Counted from the stretch's first letter, positions 21,379-33,794 are shown. The stretch is 64,000 bases of DNA from Calonectria ilicicola (GCA_020809705.1 CP085829.1:4154001-4218000), one strand, 5' to 3'. Notes: generated from the sequence alone by a model not told the origin. Program-made: numbers and translations.

Positions 21379-24300
21379 ATGGAGGACGTCTCTCAGAAGC
21401 GCATGAGCGCCATCCCGCGTCTCTCAAAGCTTCCCCGGCCCGCCTCGATCGTCTCCAAGCCCGCTCCGACCACGACAGCCTCAAGACCGCCCTCGACAGC
21501 AACAATCCGCTCGCAGCCTTCAAGAGAGAGTCTGGGCGGAGATCTGCGCAACCCAAGACTGCGCCCGTCGCTGTCGCACAACCAGCTTCGCAGTAGCATC
21601 GGCGGAGCTGGGGACCTACGGAGCCCCAAGCTTCGATCATCGGCGTCCCGAGAGCAGCTGTCAAGGCGCACGTCTCTCGCTTCGAGGCCCCCGTCTCAGC
21701 TGCACTCTCCAAGACCTAGCCTTGCCCGTGCTCCCTCCACACCAGACCGGAATGCTCAGGTTATTGAGGAGCACTCAACAACACCGCCCTACGATCCCCC
21801 TGGTGAGGCGCTTTCTCAGGAGTCGGACGGTCACATTTTCCGTCGACGCTTGACCCTGACACGGAGGCCCTCTGAAGTCTTTGCGAGATCGCCTTTCCAG
21901 GAGCCTGCTCCTCTCTACGACATTGTAGACCCCAGGCCATCATCATTGTTCACTGAGGAGAATGACTCTTTGGATAGTTTCAGGCCGCGTTCCAGCAAGC
22001 CACGTCCGTCCCTCTCAGAGCGGACTATCGAGACGTTGGCGCAGCTCCCCTCATCCCCTGCCATGAGCAAGAAGATGTCTTCGTCGTTCTATGACAGCGG
22101 CCGACCAAGCTCCCGTACATCTAGCCGGCCAAGGTCAAGAGCCGATAGTACCGGCTCCCGCCCTGGATCGAGCTACACCTCAGATGGTTCCGTGCGGATC
22201 ACTTCACGCCCTGGAAGCCGGCCGGGATCCAGCTCTGGCCAGGATATGGGAATCTCCAGCTTCCGCGCTTCAATCAGCTCATACAAGCCTCCCCTGTCTA
22301 CGATTAGAGGAACCCCCCAACGCAGGACCTCTGGCATGTACTCTGCTGCAACGCCAACTAGTCGTGGCCCTGGCTCTCGCAACAGCCTGACTGCGTCTTC
22401 GATGCTGCCATCGCTTTCGGATAGCCGGAGCTCTAGCCCAGTGAAAAAGTATTCAATGGGACCCCCTCGAGCTGGTTCTAAAACTGTGGCAGCTCGCCCT
22501 TCCAAGCCCAGGGGATCCGTCAACGGTCTCTATAAAAAGCCTTCGCTGCCTGCTCTTGATAGATCTGCGACACAAGACGAGCCTGGGAACTCATCGGGTG
22601 CTTGGGATGGCACTATCGCACCACCCAAGTCTTCAAAGAAACTGACGGTGCCCGTTATTGCTGACCCGCCTACGAATCGCAAGACTTCTGCTGCGCTGCG
22701 TGAGCAAATCGCCAAAGCCAAGGCGGCAAGAAAAGCCGAGATTCAGCAGGCCACCCAGCAAGAAGCCCCCATCATTCCGGTGGATGATGGTTTTGATTTT
22801 GGAATGAATCATGATGACCCCTTCAACCAGCGCAAGGGAGACACTCCCAAGAAGAAGGTGCTCCAGCAGCGCATTGACACTGCTAGAACATCAGGGCGCT
22901 TGAATATTGCAGCTCTGGACCTGAAGGAAATTCCTATGGAAGTTATGAAGATGTATGACGCGGAGAGTATGGGCACGTATGATGGAAGCTGGGCCGAGAG
23001 CGTCGACCTGACTCGTTTCGTTGCTGCCGATAATGAACTGGAGAATTTGGATGAATTCATCTTTCCTGATAGCAAGCCCGAATCATATGGTGATGAAGAA
23101 GCAAGCCGAGGCAACATCTTTGGTGGCCTCGAAACACTTGACTTGCACGGCAATCTTTTAGTGGGAGTGCCTCTTGGTATGAGACGGCTGAACTACCTGA
23201 CGTCACTGAATCTGGTGAGTAGCCTCTTGGTGCATTTTGGGACATGAACTAATGAATCGCAGTCGTCAAACCGTCTTACCAATAACAGCCTGGACACTCT
23301 TGCGCAGATTGGTTCCCTCAGAGATCTCAAGCTCGCAAACAACCTCTTTTATGGACCCCTCAATTCAAACCTCGCCAACCTGACTGAGCTTGAGATCCTG
23401 GATTTGCACGGAAATAACATTTCTGCTCTGCCGCGTGATGTGGACACCATGACGCATCTGCGCATCCTCAACTTGAGCGAGAACAGTTTTGAGACACTGC
23501 CCTTTGATGCCCTTGCAATGCTGCCATTGACTGAACTGAACGTGAGAAAGAATAAGCTGTCCGGTACTCTAATTGAGGATGGCGTTGATAGCCTGCCCCA
23601 GCTGCAGACTCTAGATGCTTCGGCTAACAAACTGGCACGACTTGTACCGCTTGGTTCGGGTATCCAACTACCAAATGTTCACTCGCTCTCACTTTCGATG
23701 AACAAGCTTCAGGGACTCCCTGACATGACGTCTTGGACGAGTCTTCTGACCCTCACCGTGGATGAAAACGCCATTTCAAGCATTCCGAACAGCTTTTTCA
23801 GTCTTGAGAAGCTTCGACACGCTGACTTTTCAGCCAATGACATTCGTGTGGTTCCTCCTGAGGTATCCAGGATGGAGAATCTGACCATGATCCGCCTCAG
23901 TGGTAACCCTCTTCGCGACAAGAAGTTCTTGTCAATCACGACTGAAGAGCTCAAGGAGATTCTGGCTGGAAGGTTGGAGCCTCCACCACCTTACCAGGAG
24001 CCGATTGCACAGATTGGCATCATGGAAGTCCTAGCTGATGCTAAAGCTTCCGAGAAGAGAGGACGACCACCGCTGACCACCACTGATTCTACTGGGGAAG
24101 TTCAGCCAGAGGATAGTCGGTCCGATGATGATTTTGCCACTCCTCCACAAAGTCCTTCTCGATCTCGATCACAAACGGTGACTAGTCTTCGGTCGCGGTC
24201 CCGCACCTTGACTAACCAGACTTGGCCCGTGAAGACTGGTGGTATTCTGGACCGGTCTCGTACGGAATCTTCATCGCTGCACCCAGTAGTATGCTCTAAG

Positions 24301-24912
24301 ATTGCTGGAGAGCACAAAGTCCGAGAGGTGCACTTGCACCACAATCTCTTTGGAAACTTTCCCAACTCGCTGAGCTTTTTTGCGGACTCCTTGACGATAA
24401 TGTCGCTTGCGCATAACCAGCTCATGGGAGAGACCTATCTGACTGAGGACCTCGAGCTTCCTGCGCTAAAGGAGTTGAACCTGTCATCCAACCACATCAC
24501 TGGCTTGGGGGCACTGACCAAGTTCATGCATGCGCCCGCACTGGAGAAGTTGGATGTTTCCACGAACCGATTGAATGCCCTTGCGCCGGGTCTTAAGGAG
24601 GCATTCCCTGCACTCACGGTCATTCTGGCGTCGAACAACCACATCGTAGACCTCGAACCCGACGTGATCAAGGGGTTACATATTGTGGACGTGAGCAGCA
24701 ACGACATTGCACACTTGAATCCTCGTATTGGATTACTGGGTGGTCCAGGAGGTCTTAAGCAGTTTGAAGTCATGGGCAATCGATTTAGAATTCCTCGATA
24801 CAACGTACTAGAGCGTGGAACTGATGCGACACTGAGGTGGCTTCGCGGACGCGTGCCCGTAGCCGAGATGGCAGCATGGAAAGCGGAAAATGGAGACGGC
24901 GAAAGTGACTAA
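21379..24912 (+). CDS. LRRC40-like leucine-rich-repeat protein
   Basis: Two exons: 21379-23214 and 23263-24912. The 48-bp intron has a GTGAGT donor, an ACTAAT branch point and a CAG acceptor. The product is 1161 residues. I start at the ATG at 21379. Residues 1-440 are Ser/Arg/Pro-rich and probably disordered; a SAIPRL motif near the N-terminus fits the SxIP pattern of EB1-type microtubule-end binding (inference only). A basic helix (AKAARKAEIQQ) lies at about 445-465. From about 510 (ARTSGRLNIAALDLKEIP) the protein follows the human LRRC40 layout: LRRs at about 550-840, a Ser/Arg/Asp linker at 850-955, a second LRR block at 960-1125, and the C-terminal signature RGTDATLRWLRGRVP. LRR proteins are protein-binding scaffolds; the fungal role is not known to me. 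No sign of decay. Confidence 0.85.
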
Positions 24913-25814
24913 AGGGAAAACAGGGCGTTTGACTTGATTTAGGGGGGGAAAACAACAATTTCGTGTGGGAAAAGGGTAGAAGGTTGAGGCGCATTGTTCA
25001 GCTCCGTATGGGCGTTTGATTGTTTGGTAAATATCCCATTCGTACCTGTTTTATTATATTCACAACCACATATTACTATTTGTTAATACATGCCGCCGAC
25101 TTGACGCTTTGGTTCTGATTGTGGTGTTACGGCACGGTGTGTTTGAGAGTGGTCGAACGCTGCTCTCAGATCCCTATGTCATGGCGTATTGTTCGTTGTT
25201 TCTCGACAAAGCATCGGATCACAATTGAATACGAGTTCATATGAGTGGGTGCCATGAATTTTTTCGCATTCTTTAATTTTCGCTACATATTTTTCCGTAA
25301 GTTCAGCTGTGCAGCGCACACGATGTTGTATATTAACGTTAATTTTTAGAGACTAGATGCTGGGGATTTTGTGGAATGACCCTCTATTTGCGTCGCAGCT
25401 TGAACGTGTGAATGACATTAATATACAGCCCCTTTTTTCATAGCGGCCGCGCATGACAATGCCTAGTATCTGGTCCCAGGGAATGATCAAGGCACGGCCT
25501 AGTTTCTTGCTTTGCACATGGAAAGCACCGCCTGGCGACCTAGGGGTCAAGGCAGGAGGATGTCCTTCTTACAGTTCATAAAAAGCGACGAGCCGAGACT
25601 CGCAACAACGCATCAACTTTACAGTCTCGCGAACCATTCTTTGAAGACCATGAATTTGCGAGCTCATCATCATCACTGAGATCAAACCTAGCATCGGTTT
25701 CCCCAGCTTTACACGACATACTACGAGAAGGCGACAGAAAAGAAGAAAAAGAACCCCTCATCACGACCCCAATTATTACGAATTTACAACTGCAGACGAG
25801 CATCACCAGAGAAA
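24913..25814. other. intergenic stretch with 3' UTR and promoter
   Basis: It holds the 3' flank of the LRR gene and about 800 bp before the next ATG. It is AT-rich around 25.06-25.35 kb. No gene or RNA is supported. Confidence 0.45.
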
Positions 25815-26213
25815 ATGAGCCCGGTTCCTGCGTTCAGCCGGTCTGTCGACCATGAGTACAAAAGCGCAGCACCGGACCAGACAGCGATCGTTAAGATCCT
25901 CGTATTGGTGTCCATCTTTGGCTGGATCCTATTCGGCATCATGAGCATCCTCTGCATCAACGGACGCGGGCGAGCGGGGCGATGGGTGCCAGAGTGGTAT
26001 CTCGACTCGCGGGGCTCCTTCTGGGACAGAGTCGCGGTGGGCGCCTGGTGGGTAGCGGTTATAGTGCTGTGGCCAGTGATCCTCCCCGTGCTGGCCGTGA
26101 GGATGGGCTTCAGAGGACTGGCAAGGCACGTCAGGGGCCGCGAGCGCAAGGAGACCGCCACCACCCAGCCAGTATCGACGGTCCAACGGATTGAGAGGGT
26201 CGAGAGGAAATAG
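25815..26213 (+). CDS. small two-helix membrane protein, unknown
   Basis: A 132-residue protein with the ATG at 25815. Two hydrophobic helices lie at about 24-48 and 72-95, joined by a short conserved-looking loop with RWVPEWYLDSRGSFWDR. The C-terminal tail is Arg/Lys/Glu-rich and probably cytosolic. GC-rich codon use matches its neighbours, which supports a real gene. I do not recognise the family. It lies alone between the LRR gene and the coiled-coil gene on the same strand. Confidence 0.65.
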   Translation: MSPVPAFSRSVDHEYKSAAPDQTAIVKILVLVSIFGWILFGIMSILCINGRGRAGRWVPEWYLDSRGSFWDRVAVGAWWVAVIVLWPVILPVLAVRMGFRGLARHVRGRERKETATTQPVSTVQRIERVERK

Positions 26214-27419
26214 AGGCGCAGGGATGGCGGTGGACAGGGAGCTGTGGGATGGGATATGGGGTTTGTTGTGGGGGAACGACCCAATGGCGCGCGAGCATCA
26301 ATGGAGGACTATAATAAGATACACACAGATGACGAGTACGAGTACGCATAATACTACTACCACCACACATTCTCGTTTGACGTCTTCTATTCGTTGCACA
26401 TGCACGAGTGTTCCAGCCAGGGCGTCGCTAGAGCTTATGTCTTAGATCTGGTCTCGGGGGGGAAAAAGCAACCAGTCGGCTAGTCAGGAGAGCGGGGTCG
26501 CGTCGCGCAGCCTTTAAAATAACAACATCATAACATAACAATGCACAACATGCATGCGTTTTTTTTTTCTTTCTTGTGGAGGGATGTAGCTGGTTTCGTT
26601 TCAAGTGTGTTGAGACGCGCCTAGCAGCCTCGGTGAGAATGTCTACACCGTGCTCACCGAGCCCTCGAGGCCTGACCTGCGGCCCGGATAGAGCCTAGCG
26701 GCGGCCTCGAAACGAGCCAAGTTCGCGAGCCTTGGGCGCTGCCATTGGCTCGCGCCACGAAACCATGGCCGCGCCTCTTCTGCCCAGCAACGGGGCTGGT
26801 GAGGCACGCACACGGAAAAACTCCCACTCCCTGGGCCGCCTGGGAGGTCGCAGCAAGGCGTGTCTCTCTCCCTCCACCACCGCCGACGACCGACTGCGAC
26901 ATCCAGAGCGCCTCCTTTCTGGGAAAGCCCAAGGCTGGAGAGTGCAGCAAAGCGTTTCGTCGGAGCGTCCGTTTCTCCCAGCATCCTCCCCCGCCCTTGG
27001 TCAGCCCCCATACCGACGTCACGGTCGCCACCCTTGTGTGTGTGTGTGTTTTTTGTTTGTTTCTTTTTGCGTTGCACATGTCTGGCGGGCGCGCGTTGTG
27101 CAGTGCAGGCCTGACCAATTCCGCCCAGCCACGACGACGTCAGGGACCCATCGCACGCGACTTTGGGCGGCGAGTTTTTCTCAACACGACGACTCGACGA
27201 CACGGGCCAAAACAAAACAATCCAGGATATCGGGCTCCAGGCTTCTTGGGAACCATTTTGATTTAATTCCCGCACGTCGCCGTCGCTTGCGCCTGTCGAC
27301 TCACACAGGGTGCCATTGTTGCACTCGCCATTCCTTTGCGTGCGACCGACCGGATTTCCCCAACCTCTCCTCCCCCTCTCCCCCCCCCCCTCGTCCGTTC
27401 GCTCCGTCGCCAATTCGCC
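26214..27419. other. intergenic region and promoter of the coiled-coil gene
   Basis: About 1.2 kb with no supported gene. It contains a GT repeat at about 27043-27060, a C-tract at about 27375-27395 just before the next ATG, and a 9-bp inverted repeat CTCGGTGAG/CTCACCGAG at about 26629-26661. Overlapping open frames on both strands reflect high GC content. Confidence 0.45.
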
Positions 27420-29147
27420 ATGACTCCCGACGCAGAGATCGCCGCGCTGCAGCAGCAGCAGCCCGAAATTGTCATGAGCCAAAACCACATCGCCAGTCCC
27501 ATCCTCCATCCCTCTACTCCCCTCGACCTGGCATCGCAAGATCTGTCTCAGGTGACTCTTCCTTCTACCGAGATCCCGCAGTCGCCCATCGACCCCAACG
27601 AATCTTTCAAGACGGAGAACAACGATGACCGACCCGCCATCACCGTGATTCCCTCCTCTCTTACCCCTCCCCCCTCGACCCAGGTCAACGGCCAGAGCCA
27701 GAATGGCCACAACAAGCGCACCTATTCCAATTCCCAGCAATCGATACTCTTCTCCCCACCCGCCACCATCCTAAACAATCTCCGGGAGCGCCAGCTCTCG
27801 TCCGACTATGTCCCCCCCGCCCCCCATCAGGTCCTGGAAGCCTCCGCGGATGAGCTCCGCGCCATGCTGCAAAGTTGCATCGCTGAGAACCAGAAGCTGA
27901 AGATGGAGACGGCTCACCACAAGCTGCAGTACAACTTGTTGAGCCTCCAAGCCGACGAAGACCAGAAGCGGGCCGCCGTCGAGCATGACATGATTCGTCG
28001 CGAAGTCGACGCCTTGAGAACCGCGGAGCACACTCGCCAAGCGAAGCGTGAATTGAGCACCTCATCCGAATCGACTCAGGCCAAGTATCTCCAGATGAAG
28101 ATGTGGTATGAGGCAGCTGTCGAGGAAACGGAGACACTGCAGCGACGAGTCAAGGTGGCCAAGAAGGTGATTCAGCAGAAGGAGGAGGAGACGATCGGGT
28201 TGATTGAGGAAAGGGACATGTTGCTGAACCGCATTCGTGAGAACCGAGAGCATCTTCACAGCATGTGCAGCCCTGGTGGTATTTTCCACGGTGCATTGAC
28301 ACCCAAGCACCACTACAATCAGGTGGTGTCGACCCCCCAGCCTCACCGCTCCACCCCGCGACAGACACCAAGATCGTCAACGCGTGAAACTCGCGAAGGC
28401 GAGCATGGCCTTTCTGCCCTTCTCCAGGCCATGAGTCAGGACAACAACAGTGCGCCATCAACCCCGCTCCCACCATACCGACCCCCTCCCCAACATGTCA
28501 GAAGGCACCAGCGTAATGCCCAGTCCATGTCATCTCTGCCCGTTACCCCCATGAGCCGTCCCCGCGGCGAGCACAGCGTCCTTCTCCCTTCTGTCGATCT
28601 GGTGCCACAGACGGAGCCACAACGATATTCCCAGCGACAGTATATCCCCACAACACCAGTTACCAAGCCGGAACGTCGACGACAGAGCCGAGAGAGCACT
28701 ATTTCGGTGGAGGATAACGAGGAGCTGGCGCGACAGGCACTAGAATCTGTTGCGGCGGCCACGTTAGCATCGCAGGCATCACAGGCATCAAAAACACCGC
28801 AGACTGGACGACGGTCTCGAGAGGAGGATGATGAGGAGGTCTTTGACAGCCAGGCTAGCCAGGTCGCGACAGAAATGCTGCGGCGGGATCCAAGGCAGAG
28901 CTTTGAGGTGGCCAGTTCAGCTGGTTCCGGGGATACCACATCTCCTATAGAAAAATCTGCCCGGATGCAGACAAAATTCTTCCCCAATCACAAGGGGGAC
29001 GATAAACGCAAATTTAGCGGAAGCCATGAACAGAGCGAGGAAGTGAGGCGAGAGCAGGGAAGCCCAGCCAAAAAGATGCGTGTGGGAGGGTCATTAATTG
29101 ATGATCGAAGGAGAAGCGTCGGGCTAGGGATTCAGTACAGCCAGTAA
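27420..29147 (+). CDS. coiled-coil, low-complexity probable nuclear protein
   Basis: A 575-residue single-exon protein. The ATG at 27420 follows a pyrimidine-rich leader. Residues 1-135 are Gln/Pro/Ser-rich. Residues about 138-280 form a long coiled coil (from ADELRAMLQSCIAENQKLK through KKVIQQKEEETIGLIEERD). Residues 320-460 are Pro/Ser/Arg-rich with many SP and TP sites. An acidic EEDDEEVFDSQASQ stretch follows at about 485-498, then a basic tail with PAKKMR, a likely nuclear localisation signal. It resembles fungal proteins annotated only as hypothetical; I cannot name a function. SP/TP sites suggest phosphorylation by proline-directed kinases, an inference. No damage is seen. Confidence 0.75.
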   Translation: MTPDAEIAALQQQQPEIVMSQNHIASPILHPSTPLDLASQDLSQVTLPSTEIPQSPIDPNESFKTENNDDRPAITVIPSSLTPPPSTQVNGQSQNGHNKRTYSNSQQSILFSPPATILNNLRERQLSSDYVPPAPHQVLEASADELRAMLQSCIAENQKLKMETAHHKLQYNLLSLQADEDQKRAAVEHDMIRREVDALRTAEHTRQAKRELSTSSESTQAKYLQMKMWYEAAVEETETLQRRVKVAKKVIQQKEEETIGLIEERDMLLNRIRENREHLHSMCSPGGIFHGALTPKHHYNQVVSTPQPHRSTPRQTPRSSTRETREGEHGLSALLQAMSQDNNSAPSTPLPPYRPPPQHVRRHQRNAQSMSSLPVTPMSRPRGEHSVLLPSVDLVPQTEPQRYSQRQYIPTTPVTKPERRRQSRESTISVEDNEELARQALESVAAATLASQASQASKTPQTGRRSREEDDEEVFDSQASQVATEMLRRDPRQSFEVASSAGSGDTTSPIEKSARMQTKFFPNHKGDDKRKFSGSHEQSEEVRREQGSPAKKMRVGGSLIDDRRRSVGLGIQYSQ

Positions 29148-30022
29148 ATTGAGCTGGAACAAAGAAAGTGGACTTGGACAGATACCACAAAGAGAAGGAC
29201 ACATCGGCTGAGGACGGACGTGCACAAGTGGTGAGCCCCATGAAGGACCACAACACGCAATACTTTATATATATTTATATATCCAGACGTGATGGGACGG
29301 GACGGGCATTTTTAGGTGCTGTCTAGTTTGATCCACAGGGAAAACAGCCAGATGAATAGCATAAATATGCATATCAATGAAATTGATACGTCTTTTTCGA
29401 GTTTTGAGCTTGTGCGCTGTGAGGAACCACTCTGAACCCGAACTACTGCAACTCTTTTTTTTTCTCTTTTGGCTCGTCTCCCACCAAACGAATAGACCCT
29501 GATCAGCAGTCGCACGTGGGGTAGACCTGTGGGGTAGTGCACCGCCTCTCGGCGAATGTTCCTGGCACGCCGCAGCCACGCATTCCAGCCACACGCCAAC
29601 AGCACGCCAACAGCCGAGACCTGGAGCCGGTAGTGGGGGACTGGCGGGAGGCAAGTGGCCACCCCCCACCCGCTCCTAGTCGGCATCGGGAACCGGGGAC
29701 GAGAAGGCAGGAGCGGATAAGTACATAGGCGGGATGATTGATTAGCCGGCCCAGGAATTTCTCTTGCTCTCTCTCGTCGTCATTGTGCAACTTGCTTCCT
29801 TTTTCTTTCGTCTCTGGAGACCTCTTCCTTGCCAATTGACCTCTGGTAGCTTCTCTGCCGCGTGCTGTTGCTGCTTGTTGCTGTTGCTTGTTGTGTGGTC
29901 CCGAGCCTTGCCGACCTTTCCCGGGAATACCTTCACAGGCATTTGAAATCACCGATCTCGCTCCCCGCGCAAAGCGAAAACACCAAAAAACAAAAACCAG
30001 AAATCACAGCTTTTTGCCCAGC
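29148..30022. other. intergenic region upstream of the thiolase gene
   Basis: About 875 bp with the 3' flank of the coiled-coil gene and the thiolase promoter. A T-rich patch lies at about 29453-29470 and a CT-rich leader at 29760-29900. I found no CCTCGG fatty-acid-response motif on either strand before the thiolase ATG. Confidence 0.45.
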
Positions 30023-31282
30023 ATGCCTCCCTTCCCCAAGGGCCTCTCGGCCGTCCTCGCCAAGGCTCCCACCGACACCGTCATCCTCTCGGCCCTCCGA
30101 ACCCCCATCACCCGCTCTTACAAGGGCGGCCTCAAGGACGCCTACCCCGAGGAGCTGCTCGCCTCGGTGCTCAAGGCCACTCTCGAAGCCAACCCCAAAC
30201 TCGACCCGGCCGCCGTTCAGGATGTCGCCGTCGGTGTCGTCCTCTCTGAGCTCGGCGGTTCCAAGGCTGCCCGCATGGCCCTGAACCATGTCGGCTACCC
30301 CAACACCACCTCCCTCTACACCGTCAACCGCGCCTGCTCGTCTTCGCTGCAGGCCATTGCCAACGTCGCTGCTCAGATCCAGGTCGGCGCCATTGACGTC
30401 GGTATCGGTGCCGGTATGGAGAGCATGACGCGCAACTACGGCTCTCGCGCAATTCCTGTCAATGTCTGGCCCGAACTCAAGGACTCGCCCAACCGCCACG
30501 CCCGCGACTGCATCATGCCCATGGGTTTGACCTCCGAGAACGTTGCTGAGCGCTATAATGTCTCGCGCGCCGACCAGGACGCTCTCGCCGCCGAGTCGCA
30601 TGCCAGGGCTGCCCGCGCCCGCTCCCAGGGCTACTTTGACGCTGAGACCGTTCCCGTCACCACCCGCTTCCAGGAGGTTGACAAGAAGGGCAACCCCGTT
30701 GGTGATGAGAAGACCGTCACCATCACTGCAGACGACGGTATCCGTGAGGGCGTCTCAGCTGAGAAGCTTTCCGGCCTCAAGCCCGCTTTCAAGCCCGATG
30801 GTGCCTCCACTGCCGGCAACTCTAGCCAAGTCTCCGATGGTGCCGCGGCCACCCTCCTCATGCGCCGAAGCACAGCTACCGCCCTGGGCCTCCAAGACCA
30901 GATCATCGGCAAGTTTGTCTCTGCCGTGACAGTGGGCTGCGACCCTGATGAGATGGGTATCGGCCCCGCCCTGGCCATCCCCAAGCTGCTTGGCCAGCAC
31001 GGCCTGACCAATGCCGACATCTCCCGCTGGGAGATCAACGAGGCTTTCGCCAGCCAGGCTCTGCACTGCATCCGTGCCCTGGACCTTGAGAGCGCCCTGA
31101 CCGAGGGCCGCGTGAACCCAGACGGTGGTGCTATTGCCCTGGGTCACCCTCTTGGTGCCACCGGTGCCCGCATGACCGCCACTCTGCTGCACGGTCTGGG
31201 CCGACAGGGCGGCGAGCTTGGTGTTGTGAGCATGTGTGTCGGTACCGGTATGGGCATGGCTGGTCTGTTTGCCCGGGAGTAA
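30023..31282 (+). CDS. 3-ketoacyl-CoA / acetyl-CoA thiolase
   Basis: A 419-residue, intronless thiolase-superfamily enzyme. It cleaves 3-ketoacyl-CoA with CoA in fatty-acid beta-oxidation, or runs the reverse condensation. The catalytic residues are present: nucleophile Cys105 in NRACSSSLQAI, His375 in GHPLGATG and Cys405 in SMCVGTGMGMAG, with the family motif NEAFASQ at 339-345. Length and the long N-terminal domain fit the peroxisomal 3-ketoacyl-CoA thiolases of fungi (POT1/FOX3 type) better than the shorter cytosolic acetoacetyl-CoA thiolases. I see no good PTS2 near the N-terminus (KGLSAVLAK is a poor match) and no SKL-type C-terminus (it ends FARE), so compartment is uncertain. I chose the ATG at 30023 because the upstream frame has no ATG. 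Codon use is strongly C/G-ending, suggesting high expression. Confidence 0.93.
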   Translation: MPPFPKGLSAVLAKAPTDTVILSALRTPITRSYKGGLKDAYPEELLASVLKATLEANPKLDPAAVQDVAVGVVLSELGGSKAARMALNHVGYPNTTSLYTVNRACSSSLQAIANVAAQIQVGAIDVGIGAGMESMTRNYGSRAIPVNVWPELKDSPNRHARDCIMPMGLTSENVAERYNVSRADQDALAAESHARAARARSQGYFDAETVPVTTRFQEVDKKGNPVGDEKTVTITADDGIREGVSAEKLSGLKPAFKPDGASTAGNSSQVSDGAAATLLMRRSTATALGLQDQIIGKFVSAVTVGCDPDEMGIGPALAIPKLLGQHGLTNADISRWEINEAFASQALHCIRALDLESALTEGRVNPDGGAIALGHPLGATGARMTATLLHGLGRQGGELGVVSMCVGTGMGMAGLFARE

Positions 31283-33085
31283 ACGAGCGTTGGCAAGAAT
31301 CACTTCTGCATATAGAATGGAACGGGGCGGCGGCGGCGGCTTCTTGAAAAGAATGTATGAGACCATGTCAAATAATCTGTGCTTTAGAGGCAAATAAGAA
31401 AAAAAAACCGTGAATACCTACTAAGATGTTTAACTTTGAATCGTCCGTGGTGTGTAAACGATACTCGTGAGGTGAAGAAACATTGTTCACGTACCTCTGG
31501 AATTATTGCCGTGGCTCTGGGAAAATTTAGGTTAGTTGCCTTGTTCCTGATTTTGAGTGAGCGAAACTTTTCCCAGAGCCACTGCACAATACATACTTGA
31601 AAGATTGTACTTACTTACTTTTTCCTGCCATTCCCCAATTAGTAGTATAAAATAATTTAAAATAAACCCAATATTAATTATATGACTTTTATTGGTTAAA
31701 TCCTTTTTTTTTTGTATAGCTATCAAACTAACATTTAGAGTAGTTGAGTTCTATGATCCCCAAGGACAATTTTGCAGGGTGTGGATGGTTTAGTTGCTCG
31801 CCACTACATTCACAGTGGGCATACATATCGACAATTTGGCAGACCTACCACTAAAATTATCTTTGTTGCATTGGCCCTCTTGTTCAGGTCACATTGGGGT
31901 GGCCAACCAGAGGCGCAGAGTGGAGGAAAGTCATCTCAGTTGCCGAGTTTTCTTCAATAGAGTCAACTGTCAAAGTTGCCACGAGCGCATCAAAGTTGTA
32001 CAAGGTAAACGATAAAGACAAGGATAAATTGGCTCCTGCTACCATTATGGCCCCGGCGCTCTTGGTTGAGCTCACTGCTTGGTGGTTTGGATTGATATCC
32101 GAGAAACCATAGACAAAAAAGCGGGTTGGTTTCGAACTTAACCTGCATACCACGGCTATAACGAACTGGCCACCTGACCTAGGATCATGCAGAAAACGCG
32201 GTGACCTCTTCGGCCAAAATCTATTATCGGTGTGTGAAAGGGCTAAATGGCCTATGCGCATCTCTACCTCGCCCGCTTCGTTTGCATTGGTACACTTCCA
32301 CCCACAACCTTCTTCCTTTTGCACCTTCTACCCTACCCTCGAATCCAAGTCCTTGTACCACAGATATTTAACTTCGCGCCCTGGCTGCCTAAATGCTCCC
32401 GGCCTGCGCCCATTTGCTCCATATGCAACGGAGATGACTTTAAACTCAAGGTTTTCGATCACCTTGGCCGTTCTCCTCGTCGCCAATGGAGATAAGCTGG
32501 CGAAGAGTCATCGTTCCCACGCCTCAACTATATAATACCACCTCCTCCCTCTTTCCTCTGCCTCCTCCTCTTCCTCTTCACCTCACCAATATTTTATTAT
32601 CCCTCACCTATAGGCACGAAGGAAGGCACCCCTTCTGCCCCATGTCGCGATGGCCTTTGGTCAGAACGGCCTCTTGGGTTCTTTGAGCCCAGCTGTCGGG
32701 TCTGCATGACACTGCACGCCCTCCCGACAGCGTTGCACCTCTGACAGTCACTTCAGCATGCAGCCGGGCCTCCATCCCAGGAAACCCAACCTTCTTCTGC
32801 AGTCGCATCAAGCCTGGCAACGCTTGAATAAGCCGACGCAATTCATCACGTCTCTTGATGTCTTTGGAAAGAAGAATGTAGGTGTTCATCTCTCAATAGC
32901 CTGACTACAGCCGACGGCTAATCAGTTCGATCTTCAGGCTGCAGAGCTTCGACTGACTCATGTCCAACCGCTGTTCACATGGAAACTTGAATTGATTAGC
33001 ATTCAATCTATCCTTGGCTTTGAAGGGCACCTTCTCGCCATAAACCTAATCACTGTATATTGACACGGAGTCGATAACAGTGAAA
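31283..33085. other. intergenic stretch after the thiolase gene
   Basis: About 1.8 kb. It holds a 72-bp hairpin (listed separately), an AT-rich patch at 31.62-31.73 kb and open frames too short to support. The minus frame 31884-32324 (146 codons) has some protein-like composition but no domain and no relatives in the window. The right end runs into the repeat mosaic. Confidence 0.4.
31511..31582. repeat. 72-bp perfect-arm inverted repeat
   Basis: GTGGCTCTGGGAAAA at 31511-31525 is the exact reverse complement of 31568-31582, with a 42-bp loop. It could be a very small foldback element or a structured 3' feature of the thiolase transcription unit (about 230 bp past its stop). Confidence 0.6.
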
Positions 33086-33794
33086 TACACACAATGAGAC
33101 TCATACCCGACCTTTGACATGACCACAACAACAAAACCAAAGTTCACAAAAGCTTCACACCAGAGGCCTGCTGTTTTCAGTACGATGATAAATACCCAGA
33201 TTGATCGTGAAAAGGAGGAAAATTTCTTCCTGCTTCATCGGCAGTCGCAACCATCAAGCCTAGCATCCCGACCAAGCGCTTCAAGCTTTCAACCACCTCA
33301 CATTGGGTGCATCTCGCAACAGCCTAACCGCAGGCAAAGTGCAATCCAAACCATCACCAAAACATCCCTCGTACAACAATCACCGATTTTTTGTACGACA
33401 GCGGGAAAATGGCATTCCCAATCATTTATCGAGTTTTTTTTTTTATTTTTTATTAATGCAAGTGAACTACAAGGCCAAAGTACCCTAACCTTAGGAGATG
33501 ACTGGACGATTGAAGAGATTTTATGTGCAATGGTATCAGGTTTCGACCCACTCAACCAAAACACCAAAAGGTTCCAATATAATAGAAGCTTGTGCGTTGC
33601 GTAACCTTAGGAAAAAGAGTCATCGGCCTTACAACCTCTGATAACCTCGCCTTTACCACGACTCTCGCCAAGAGGTTCAATATGAAAGACGCCAACAACT
33701 TTGCGCGGCTGGATGAGGCATATGACGAGGGAGGTTTTCGCGGAGCCAACGGCAGAGCGTTGCTTTTCCACGGTTAAGCCAAGCATCCCCATCT

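Noticed and set aside
31884..32324. 146-codon minus-strand frame
   Set aside because: Some stretches look protein-like, but there is no domain, no relative in the window and no supporting splice signals.
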